DNA of 39,544 bases from a bacterium (GTDB lineage Bacteria; Patescibacteriota; Microgenomatia; UBA1406; GWC2-37-13), in contig JAQBTX010000003.1 in NCBI GenBank assembly GCA_027624795.1, forward strand, positions 1 through 39,544. Direction: 5' to 3'. Under the pieces are notes generated by a model, which had not been told where the DNA came from, searched no databases, and worked only from the letters and a program-made list of their open reading frames with translations. Position numbers and translations under genes: made by a program. Within the stretch, counting starts at the first letter, position 1. Each line of letters opens with the position of its first letter. Shown one piece after another: positions 1 to 6,190 of the stretch.

Positions 1-73
1 AGGATCCATGTATTGTCAGAACATGGATTCTTCGGTCGTCGCTCAAGCTCCTACTCAGAATGACAGAGATGCT
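1..73. repeat. Family A palindromic repeat, cut by window edge
   Basis: The stretch shares its core (GGATCCATGTATTG, GGATTCTTCGGTCGTC, CTCAGAATGACAG) with the copy at 382-497. It ends just before the comEC stop codon at 77-79. The left part of the unit probably lies outside the window. Confidence 0.7.
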
Positions 74-76
74 TTG

Positions 77-985
77 TCATAATCGAATTGATCCATACGG
101 AATCTTTGCCAACATTTCCACCACCCATACAATAAATTCCAACAATGGGTATACGAACCAAGAAAGCACAAATCCAAACTGCCAATGAACTAATCCCGTC
201 ACGATCGTGAGCATTCCCAGTATCATAATGGGAGCTATCATCCATGCCACCAATATATTTGCAATCGGTGAAATTAATGAGATCTGTCGAAAGTACCAGA
301 AGATGAGGGGGAGAGTAAATACTTGTGCGGAAAGAGATATACGAAGTTCTTCGAGAAAATAAGATTTAAGAATCATGAATTTGTCATCCTGAGGAAGACT
401 GTCATCCTGAGCGTTAGCGAAGGATCCATGTATTGTTGTATTCTGGATTCTTCGGTCGTCACCACGTCTGACGTGGTTCCTACTCAGAATGACAGTCTTT
501 TCTTCATGTTCAATACTTCCAAACAACACAATTCCCAGAGTAGCAGCAAACGATAATTGGAATGAAATACTCTGCAACCATTCGAAATTTATAATAAGCA
601 TGATTATTCCCGAAAGGAACAATGAATATAATGCCAAAGTCTTTCGTCCGTATAACACAGCTCCCAGCGATATAATTCCCATTATTGCAGCGCGGATTAT
701 GGGAGGTTCTGCTCCAACAAATAGAACAAACAAAATAACAATCACGATCGTACATAATAATGCCCATTTTCTATTTATAAAATAAACGAGCGTATTTAAT
801 ACAATCGCACTGAGCATGGTTATATTCATACCAGAAAGGACTACTATATGTATCAACCCTACTTGTTTAAGTTCGTTATAAAAGGTCTGAGTCACAAAAA
901 GATCCCGCCCGAGAAGTATTCCATTCAAAAGCGATGCATGAGGTTCAGGGTAGTAGGAATTTACAAGCGAGGTGAGTATGTCCAT
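77..985 (-). CDS. comEC: ComEC/Rec2-type DNA uptake channel protein, short form
   Basis: This protein is the likely inner-membrane channel that moves single-stranded DNA into the cell during natural transformation. Its 302 residues cover the Competence domain: the opening PEPHASLLNGILLGRDL, then the GLIHIVVLSGMNI motif, followed by several hydrophobic helices. The N-terminal OB-fold region (DUF4131) and the C-terminal metallo-beta-lactamase domain of classical ComEC are absent; short forms are common in Patescibacteria. ATG at 985 is preferred, because the longer frame from 1045 reads through a repeat. Residues of about 163-202 are encoded by a family A repeat lying in frame in a loop (contains SFANAQDD and LPQDD). 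comEA lies upstream on the same strand, separated by the four-helix-bundle gene. Confidence 0.85.
   Translation of the reverse strand: MDILTSLVNSYYPEPHASLLNGILLGRDLFVTQTFYNELKQVGLIHIVVLSGMNITMLSAIVLNTLVYFINRKWALLCTIVIVILFVLFVGAEPPIIRAAIMGIISLGAVLYGRKTLALYSLFLSGIIMLIINFEWLQSISFQLSFAATLGIVLFGSIEHEEKTVILSRNHVRRGDDRRIQNTTIHGSFANAQDDSLPQDDKFMILKSYFLEELRISLSAQVFTLPLIFWYFRQISLISPIANILVAWMIAPIMILGMLTIVTGLVHWQFGFVLSWFVYPLLEFIVWVVEMLAKIPYGSIRL
382..497. repeat. Family A repeat inside comEC
   Basis: The unit begins with GTCATCCTGA motifs and ends with CTCAGAATGACAG. It contains an inner palindrome, ACCACGTCTGACGTGGT. Read on the minus strand it stays open in the comEC frame and adds about 39 residues in a loop between hydrophobic helices. 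Confidence 0.8.
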
Positions 986-986
986 A

Positions 987-1071
987 CAAAAAATCCTAAA
1001 TCCTAAATCCTTGCCTTGCCGGCAGGCAGGCGAAATCCTAAACAATGCTCAAATATCAAAAGATCAAAATT
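987..1071. repeat. Family B repeat, left arm beside the four-helix-bundle gene
   Basis: Tandem AAATCCT units (991-1010) are followed by a GC-rich palindrome, GCCTTGCCGGCAGGCAGGC, and then a second AAATCCTAAAC segment with CTCAAATATCAAA. The 16 bases at 995-1010 match the reverse complement of 1466-1481 at 14 positions, so the two arms around 1079-1438 could pair. On the minus strand the arm also offers TAGGAT 7 nt before the comEC ATG. Confidence 0.7.
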
Positions 1072-1078
1072 CAATTAC

Positions 1079-1438
1079 CTATTTACATTTTTCTATTATT
1101 GCTCCAAATATTTTCGTCAACTCAATTGATTCTTGTATAAGATTGGTTTGCACTGGTGTGTTTTGATTGTTTGGATTACTTAATCTAAGCCATAAGCCGC
1201 TTTCCTTTGCTTCTTTACGACATATTTTTATCCTCATAACAAAATCTTTTTTACTTAACGATTCATTAGCTTCGATATAATTAGCTGCCACAGAACCAGA
1301 AGATCTTATAAGTTGTTTTCCATCTTCAATTCCAGCGATGGTCTTAGGTAATTGTTGTATATAAATTCGACATTTATTTGCAAAGATATATGTTCTTTGT
1401 TCTAAGTCATAGTGTTTGGTTTTTTGAATTGTATTCAT
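1079..1438 (-). CDS. Four-helix-bundle protein (S23 / 23S rRNA IVP-like)
   Basis: The 119-residue product has the family's pattern: an amphipathic N-terminus with a DLEQRTYIFA-type helix, the central IRSSGSVAANYIEANES segment, and the basic helix KDFVMRIKICRKEAKES. Family members are encoded within intervening sequences of 23S rRNA in some bacteria and resemble the Avd accessory protein of diversity-generating retroelements; their biochemical role is poorly defined. Here the gene lies in neither context: it separates comEA from comEC and is bracketed by inverted family B arms. The arm ahead of the gene provides TAAATA 7 nt before ATG, a possible -10 box. I infer a cassette that moves with its arms. 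Confidence 0.85.
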   Translation of the reverse strand: MNTIQKTKHYDLEQRTYIFANKCRIYIQQLPKTIAGIEDGKQLIRSSGSVAANYIEANESLSKKDFVMRIKICRKEAKESGLWLRLSNPNNQNTPVQTNLIQESIELTKIFGAIIEKCK

Positions 1439-1490
1439 TTGAATTTATTTAGAGTTTAGAGTTTAGGGTTTAGGATTTAGAGTTTAATAA
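1439..1490. repeat. Family B repeat, right arm beside the four-helix-bundle gene
   Basis: TTTAGAGTTTAGAG and GGGTTTAGGATTTAGAG runs are an inverted counterpart of the left arm at 987-1071. The arm supplies the stop codon (1477-1479) and last two codons of comEA. Confidence 0.7.
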
Positions 1491-2148
1491 GTTCTCTCAA
1501 ACTCTCAAACGTACTCTGATTCATAACTTTCTTATTTACTAGCTCGTCTATTGTGGTATAAGGTCTACTATCAAGTATCTTCTGGGCAGTCACCAGTCCA
1601 ATTCCTGGTAATGTATCAAGTTCTTGCAGGCTTGCATCATTTATGGAGATGGTTAAACCACCCTCTTCAGGAAGGGGAGCTTTATCATTATTTAGGTATA
1701 AGGGTTGGAGATATTCAAGCACGCGATTTTGTTCATAAAAGGTACCATTTTGGATATCCCACACATAGGGAATATATATTTTTTCCTGGTCACCCACGAG
1801 TCGAGCTAGGTTGTAATTGCGTCCTACATAGAAGTGGTCAGCCATGCTGGTAAGACCACCTGCCATATCTATCAGATCCTTCATGTTTGTTCCCGGTGCA
1901 ACTAAATAGACATCGGGGTAGAGTACCGCGCCAGATACCTCGACAGAAAGGGTAAGATCCTCAATTTCATCGTGCTCTTCAACGTCTTTTGATGGAGACT
2001 GTATTGCTGTTGCGCCTTGAACTTCTGGTTCAGATGCGTGGCTTCGGGGGATAAACGAAATAATTGAGATTAAGATTGCCAAGGAAATAAGCCCTGTTTC
2101 TACTGGATACCTTCGTAATAAAGCAAGAATGGGTTCGACATATCTCAT
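1477..2148 (-). CDS. comEA: ComEA-like competence DNA-binding protein
   Basis: This is the membrane-anchored DNA receptor that hands double-stranded DNA to ComEC during uptake. The 223 residues show one hydrophobic helix (about 17-33), an acidic spacer, an SLBB-like domain (about 67-130, VEVSGAVLYPDVYLV) and a C-terminal helix-hairpin-helix domain (about 168-223, with INDASLQELDTLPGIG and LVTAQKI). The ATG at 2148 is preferred to a TTG at 2175, because TACAAT (possible -10) lies between them, 9 nt before the ATG. The C-terminus falls in the arm of the family B cassette, which now separates the gene from comEC. Confidence 0.88.
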   Translation of the reverse strand: MRYVEPILALLRRYPVETGLISLAILISIISFIPRSHASEPEVQGATAIQSPSKDVEEHDEIEDLTLSVEVSGAVLYPDVYLVAPGTNMKDLIDMAGGLTSMADHFYVGRNYNLARLVGDQEKIYIPYVWDIQNGTFYEQNRVLEYLQPLYLNNDKAPLPEEGGLTISINDASLQELDTLPGIGLVTAQKILDSRPYTTIDELVNKKVMNQSTFESLRELIKL

Positions 2149-2183
2149 TACATATTCATTGTAGCAAGAGAACAAAAAGATAG

Positions 2184-3092
2184 TTACGCTTTTACATATT
2201 TGCTAAGCATATACATCACTAATCCTATGATAAGCATGGCTCCTGCTCCCAACAAAAGAGGTAACGGAAGAATGTAAAATGTCACCTCAGTAAGTATTGG
2301 GTTAGGATCGGTATCAAAATATACTACTGCCTGAGCGTTCACTTTTCCCAACCATTTATCATTGAGTTCATCTGCAAACGTGAGCGTGCGTTGTTGCCCA
2401 CTCATAAAAAATGTGGAGGGGATTTCAAACTCATTGATCGTTCCATACGCTCGCGTTACATTCATCCCCGTATTTATGAGTGTCATGGTAAAGTACATAT
2501 CGGACGGTCGGGTAACGATAGTAATATTTTTTCCCCAAAAAGGAATTTTCACGTTCGGAGATACATCAAATTGCACTACATCGCCACCTGCATCCAATCT
2601 TCCAGTTTCACTCACCGATACGATGATTCGCGCTGCCGTACCGCCTTGCAACGTAATGACACTTGATGATTGAAACCCATCCGTCTGTTCTGCTTCTGCC
2701 ACAATTGCCAGTGCGTAATCGCCCAAAGGTGTTTGTTCTGGTATTGTTATGGTAATATCGGCTCGGATGTTGTCGCGCGTATTGATAAGAAACGGTGAGC
2801 TAATGGGCGCATCGGTATCTCCCAGAGTAATACTAGGGAGGTTGGGATTATCTGACAAATAGGGAATAATCATTGGCGTGCCTGAAGTATTTGCATATTG
2901 AACCATATATGGATTCAGTCGTATGATAAGCGGGTCTCCACTATTGGTCACTTCAAGGGGAACGGTAGCACTTTCGCCCGGCTTGATAATAATATGATAG
3001 GTATGAGGTGTGAGAGATAGCGAGTACGATTGTGCATGAAGCGCGCTGGGGAACAGAAGAAAAGCACACATTACTATAAAAATCTTTGTCAT
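2184..3092 (-). CDS. Secreted, membrane-anchored DUF916-like surface protein
   Basis: The 302-residue protein has a signal peptide (about 1-20, ending ALHAQ), an Ig-like N-terminal domain (YSLSLTPHTYHIIIKPGES...VPLEVTNSGD), a second beta-rich region, a transmembrane helix near residues 273-293 and a short basic tail (SKYVKA). This is the layout of DUF916/WxL-interacting proteins, which are displayed outside the membrane; similarity is by pattern only. The frame is open back to 3218, overlapping the upstream gene's stop, but those 42 codons are repeat sequence and would bury the signal peptide, so ATG 3092 is chosen. That ATG lies in the edge of a family A repeat. It probably acts with the secreted protein at 3212-3910. 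Confidence 0.65.
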   Translation of the reverse strand: MTKIFIVMCAFLLFPSALHAQSYSLSLTPHTYHIIIKPGESATVPLEVTNSGDPLIIRLNPYMVQYANTSGTPMIIPYLSDNPNLPSITLGDTDAPISSPFLINTRDNIRADITITIPEQTPLGDYALAIVAEAEQTDGFQSSSVITLQGGTAARIIVSVSETGRLDAGGDVVQFDVSPNVKIPFWGKNITIVTRPSDMYFTMTLINTGMNVTRAYGTINEFEIPSTFFMSGQQRTLTFADELNDKWLGKVNAQAVVYFDTDPNPILTEVTFYILPLPLLLGAGAMLIIGLVMYMLSKYVKA

Positions 3093-3208
3093 TCTGACCC
3101 CGAGCACTCGGGGGAAGAATCCATGCCTTTTCCTGGATCCTTCGTCCGCCAACTGGCGGACTCTGGATGACAACAGTCTGTCATTCTGAGCAAAGCGATG
3201 GATGACAG
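3088..3208. repeat. Family A repeat at the start of the DUF916-like gene
   Basis: Two GTCATTCTGA starts (3088 and 3180), an inner CCCCGAGCACTCGGGG palindrome and a GTCCGCCAACTGGCGGAC palindrome are present. GATGACAG closes the unit. The minus-strand frame stays open throughout (FAQND, LADEGSRK), joining the upstream gene's end to the signal peptide. Confidence 0.75.
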
Positions 3209-3211
3209 TAT

Positions 3212-3910
3212 TTACCATGGCAGTGCAATAATTTGTATAGTGGTTTTATAGGTACCAAGCGGCTGGATAGTACTGGGAAATACGGCGAGTTCCATAGTTG
3301 TTGAATCTTCTTTATTCAGGTAATTCTTTTTTGACAGTAATTCGTAACCATCAACATCAAACGGTTTATAATTGACTCCATCAAGAGTATATCCCCATCC
3401 ATAGGCATCTTCTTTCGACCATAATCCCGCTATACGCGCGTTGCATTCATCATTACAGCTGGTAAGTGGCATCACATTGCCGGAGGTGGTTTGAAGTTGA
3501 TTTTTGAGCGAAGAAATTAATTGATATCCGGTACTATCTGAAGTAGAAACGGTCATAGAGGTCGGATTTATATCTTCCCGTTTCCCAGGAACGAGATCAA
3601 ATGATTTAAGGGTACTATCTATTGAAAAATGCAGTGAGGCAGGCTTGCCGGATTCATCATCAAATCTGCGTATCACATACCCATAATCATGAAACGATTC
3701 CTGTTCTTGAGGAGTAAGAGAAGAGTTTTCTGCAATAATCTGTGCATCAGTTTGAGTTATTTCTAAGATATATTGTTGATCTTCAGATGACTGTGTATCA
3801 ATTTCATCCAAGAAATCTATGGGCGCCAATACTTCATCAAGGTCAGTTTGTGCATAAATAGAAAGAGGGAAGATAATGAACATTGAAAAGAGTATTACCA
3901 TTGTGCGCAT
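3212..3910 (-). CDS. Secreted protein of unknown function (WxL/pilin-like pattern)
   Basis: The 232-residue product has a clear signal peptide (MRTMVILFSMFIIFPLSIYAQ). Its C-terminal half carries PTSMTVSTSDSTGYQLISS, two cysteines close together (CNDEC) and GLWSKEDAYGWGYTLDG, a pattern of beta-strand surface proteins of WxL or pilin-like type. I do not recognise a defined family. It lies directly upstream of the DUF916-like anchor gene, overlapping its longer frame, which recalls WxL clusters where a WxL protein is paired with a DUF916 protein. TAGACT, 6 nt before ATG, is a likely -10 box. Confidence 0.6.
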   Translation of the reverse strand: MRTMVILFSMFIIFPLSIYAQTDLDEVLAPIDFLDEIDTQSSEDQQYILEITQTDAQIIAENSSLTPQEQESFHDYGYVIRRFDDESGKPASLHFSIDSTLKSFDLVPGKREDINPTSMTVSTSDSTGYQLISSLKNQLQTTSGNVMPLTSCNDECNARIAGLWSKEDAYGWGYTLDGVNYKPFDVDGYELLSKKNYLNKEDSTTMELAVFPSTIQPLGTYKTTIQIIALPW

Positions 3911-3916
3911 ACAGTA

Positions 3917-3922
3917 AGTCTA
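3917..3922 (-). promoter_or_regulatory. -10 box of the secreted-protein/DUF916 pair
   Basis: TAGACT on the minus strand ends 6 nt before the ATG at 3910, predicting a leaderless transcript. Confidence 0.5.
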
Positions 3923-3933
3923 CCATTACTCTT

Positions 3934-4016
3934 GGTCATCCTGAGGCATCTTTTGTCATCCCGAACTCGTTTCGGGATCTTTCTATCAAAGATGCTGAAA
4001 TAAATTCAGCATGACA
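3934..4016. repeat. Family A repeats between rplA and the surface genes
   Basis: Nested palindromes: CCCGAACTCGTTTCGGG and GCTGAAATAAATTCAGC, bounded by GTCATCCTGA and GCATGACA. The repeat fills most of the 3911-4039 gap and could end or attenuate the ribosomal transcript. Confidence 0.75.
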
Positions 4017-4039
4017 ATATATTGAATGACATGAAAAAA

Positions 4040-4834
4040 TTACTCTAATGTTATTTTCACTGAAGGAGTCATAGATCCTGCGATATAGAGCTCTTTAATA
4101 TTTTTTTTACCTACTGATTCAATAAATGATTCAATATTTTCTACAATTGCTTTAGTATCAAGTGAAAATTTTGCAACTGTTTGATGAATAATAGGAAATT
4201 TAGACTCAGATTTCCAGTGGAGTACACCCTTTTTGAATTTCTCTGCTGCCTTTTCTGGTTCAGTATTTATGGTTCCCGCCTTGGGATTGGGCATCAGTCC
4301 TTTTGGTCCCAGTACTTTGGCGTATTTGCCAAGCTTTGACATAAATGATGGATGTGCTATAAGAACATCAAAATCTATAATGCCGGAAGCAATACTGTCG
4401 AGCAATGCGTCATCGAGGATTTTAACGGTAATAGTGCGTCCCGTTGAGTGGGGGAGTGAAACTTCTCCTCGTTGATTCGTTTCCAGTATGTTTATATGTA
4501 CTTCTACCGACTCATTAAATGAGGTGTATGACATCTTTTTGAGTAGTTCGACGGCACTGGCAAGAGGGTAAGATTTACTCTTATCTACCTGTTTTAAAGC
4601 ATGTTGATATTTTTTACCTGCTTCTTTTTTTTTGGTACCTACTCCCTTTTTTCCCTTCTTTTTAGAAGCTGGAATTTCTTCTGTGGATGTTTTCTCTGTT
4701 GGTGCTTTCTCAGTCACAGGAGCTTCGACTGTCTCTTCTCCTTCTTTTTTGCGCATAGCACGTTCCTTGGACTGAGCTTTTTGTTTTTTTTCGATTTCTT
4801 CATCTCCGATTAATCGAGTTCGTTTTTTTCCCAT
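4040..4834 (-). CDS. rplA: 50S ribosomal protein L1 with Lys-rich N-terminal extension
   Basis: L1 forms the mobile stalk of the large subunit near the E site. Of 264 residues, the first 73 are a charged Lys/Glu extension (KKKGKKGVGTKKK). The core follows, with SYPLASAVELLKK, LPHSTGRT, LGPKGLMPNPKAGT and the C-terminal GSMTPSVKITLE. Between TGRTITVKI and IDFDVLIAHPSF there are far fewer residues than in E. coli L1, so domain II is shortened by roughly 18 residues. It is last in the secE-nusG-rplK-rplA series, one base after the rplK stop. Confidence 0.95.
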   Translation of the reverse strand: MGKKRTRLIGDEEIEKKQKAQSKERAMRKKEGEETVEAPVTEKAPTEKTSTEEIPASKKKGKKGVGTKKKEAGKKYQHALKQVDKSKSYPLASAVELLKKMSYTSFNESVEVHINILETNQRGEVSLPHSTGRTITVKILDDALLDSIASGIIDFDVLIAHPSFMSKLGKYAKVLGPKGLMPNPKAGTINTEPEKAAEKFKKGVLHWKSESKFPIIHQTVAKFSLDTKAIVENIESFIESVGKKNIKELYIAGSMTPSVKITLE

Positions 4835-4835
4835 A

Positions 4836-5258
4836 TTATTCTGTATCTATTCCCATACTTCTTGCGGTGCCGCGTACAATATTTTTTGCAGCTTCCAAAT
4901 CGTCAGTATTAAGATCTTTTAATTTTTCCTTCGCAATTTCTGTAATTTGTGCATTGCTCAGTTTACCAACCTTAATAGTATTAGGTTCTCCAGATCCCTT
5001 TTCTATTCCCAATGCTTTTTTAATCATGGCAGCTACGGGGGGGAGTTTTGTTATGAAATCATAACTTCGATCTTCATACACCGTAATAACAACAGGAATT
5101 ATATTGCCCTTTTTATTGGCAGTTTTTGCATTATATTCCTTAATAAATTCCATAATGGGAATACCATGCTGACCTAATGCTGGTCCAACTGGTGGTGCGG
5201 GAGTTGCCTCACCGGCAGCAAGATTGAGTTTAAATTGTGTTTTTACTACTTTTGCCAT
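4836..5258 (-). CDS. rplK: 50S ribosomal protein L11
   Basis: L11 sits at the GTPase-associated centre and contacts elongation factors and the L10/L12 stalk. At 140 residues it has normal length. Typical motifs are [18 protein letters not shown], with the proline hinge to the rRNA-binding domain, and the C-terminal [16 protein letters not shown] 141-bp gap filled by a family B repeat separates it from nusG, so the usual short nusG-rplK spacing has been enlarged. Confidence 0.97.
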   Translation of the reverse strand: MAKVVKTQFKLNLAAGEATPAPPVGPALGQHGIPIMEFIKEYNAKTANKKGNIIPVVITVYEDRSYDFITKLPPVAAMIKKALGIEKGSGEPNTIKVGKLSNAQITEIAKEKLKDLNTDDLEAAKNIVRGTARSMGIDTE

Positions 5259-5261
5259 AAA

Positions 5262-5395
5262 TTTTTACAAATCCTAAATCCTAAACTCTAAATCCTAAAT
5301 AATACTCAAAATACTAAATTTAAATATTCAAAACAGTTTAATGATTTGAGCATTAGAATTTAGAATTTGTTTAGAATTTAGATATTAGAGCTTAT
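5262..5395. repeat. Family B palindromic repeat between nusG and rplK
   Basis: AAATCCTAAATCCTAAACTC and AATACTCAAAATACTAAA on the left, with ATTTAGAATTTG...TTAGATATTAGAGC on the right, form a long imperfect palindrome with no open reading frame. It fills nearly all of the gap and would form a stem in the mRNA between the two genes. Confidence 0.75.
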
Positions 5396-5399
5396 TATT

Positions 5400-5948
5400 T
5401 TACAACTTTTTCACTTGTAAAAAATCTAATTCTACCGATGTCTCACGATCAAACATTGAAACTAACGCGTGAACTTTACCCTTTTCTTCATCTATAGCTG
5501 AAACGGTGCCCAAAAAGTCAGTGAATGGGCCTTCGGTTATCTTTATTGCCTCGCCTACATTAAATGCTCTCTTAAACTTAGGTTGTTCTTGCTCAACAAA
5601 TTTCATGATCGCTCCTATCTCTTTGTCAGATATAGGGGTAGGTTTTGTACCAGCACCGATGAATCCCGTTACTCCTTCAGTGGTGCGAACTACCAACCAA
5701 GACTGATCATCAAGGATCATTTTTACAAAAATATAGCCTGAAAAGACTTTTTCTTTTTGTTTCGTTTTTTTACCCTTTTTAATGACGATTACATCTCGGG
5801 TAGGCACAATGCTTTCAAATATCTTATCTTCAACTCCTAAGCTTTGTATACGTTGTTGAAGGTTATTTTGAACTCGGTTTTCATGCCCCGTCTGAGAATG
5901 CAGCACGTACCATTTGCCTAATTGTTTTTTTTCATCTGAATCTGCCAT
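5400..5948 (-). CDS. nusG: Transcription termination/antitermination factor NusG
   Basis: NusG binds RNA polymerase and links it to Rho or the ribosome. The 182 residues contain the NGN domain (KWYVLHSQTGHENRVQNNL, then FSGYIFVKMILDD and RTTEGVTGFIG) and the C-terminal KOW domain (FNVGEAIKITEGPFTDFLG, ending in SVELDFLQVKKL). Length is normal. It follows secE by 14 bp and belongs to the same transcript. Confidence 0.97.
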   Translation of the reverse strand: MADSDEKKQLGKWYVLHSQTGHENRVQNNLQQRIQSLGVEDKIFESIVPTRDVIVIKKGKKTKQKEKVFSGYIFVKMILDDQSWLVVRTTEGVTGFIGAGTKPTPISDKEIGAIMKFVEQEQPKFKRAFNVGEAIKITEGPFTDFLGTVSAIDEEKGKVHALVSMFDRETSVELDFLQVKKL

Positions 5949-5962
5949 ATCATTTATTGGTG

Positions 5963-6178
5963 TTAACGAATATGAGTAAGATATTCCAGGACTTTCGCTA
6001 ACAGAAAGTCAATTATACCTATGTAAAAGCCAATAATCAAGGAGATCATGATCACGATCAGTGTGAGACGTGTTGTTTCTTCTCGGGTAGGCCATGTTAC
6101 TTTCTTCAATTCTCCAAGCATATTTGCCAAAATGTTCTTCGGTGGTTGTACTTGTGTTTGTTTTAATTTTTTAACCAT
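5963..6178 (-). CDS. secE: Preprotein translocase subunit SecE
   Basis: SecE is the essential small subunit of the SecYEG channel. The 71 residues hold the conserved cytoplasmic amphipathic segment (ELKKVTWPTREET) and one transmembrane helix (about 41-61, LTLIVIMISLIIGFYIGIIDF). ATG 6178 is preferred to the upstream in-frame ATG at 6208, because TATAAT lies 6 nt upstream of the former. It is the first gene of the secE-nusG-rplK-rplA operon. Confidence 0.95.
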   Translation of the reverse strand: MVKKLKQTQVQPPKNILANMLGELKKVTWPTREETTRLTLIVIMISLIIGFYIGIIDFLLAKVLEYLTHIR

Positions 6179-6184
6179 GAGAGT

Positions 6185-6190
6185 ATTATA
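6185..6190 (-). promoter_or_regulatory. -10 box of the secE-nusG-rplK-rplA operon
   Basis: Minus-strand TATAAT ends 6 nt before the secE ATG. TTGGTA lies 17 nt further upstream as a fair -35 box. The box overlaps the stop codon of the upstream glycosyltransferase gene. The transcript would start at or near the start codon. Confidence 0.65.

Noticed and set aside
382-497. Frameshift or assembly error in comEC
   Set aside because: The frame continues on both sides and the extra sequence matches intergenic repeats, so it is an in-frame insertion.
987-1071. CRISPR array suggested by tandem AAATCCT words
   Set aside because: Units are short, without regular unique spacers, and no cas gene is present in the window.
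1079-1438. Diversity-generating retroelement accessory gene (avd)
   Set aside because: No reverse transcriptase or template/variable repeat pair is found nearby; the arms fit an IVS-like element better.
5262-5395. L1-binding autoregulatory mRNA site between nusG and rplK
   Set aside because: The sequence is a family B repeat found at unrelated sites; no L1-like binding hairpin could be recognised.
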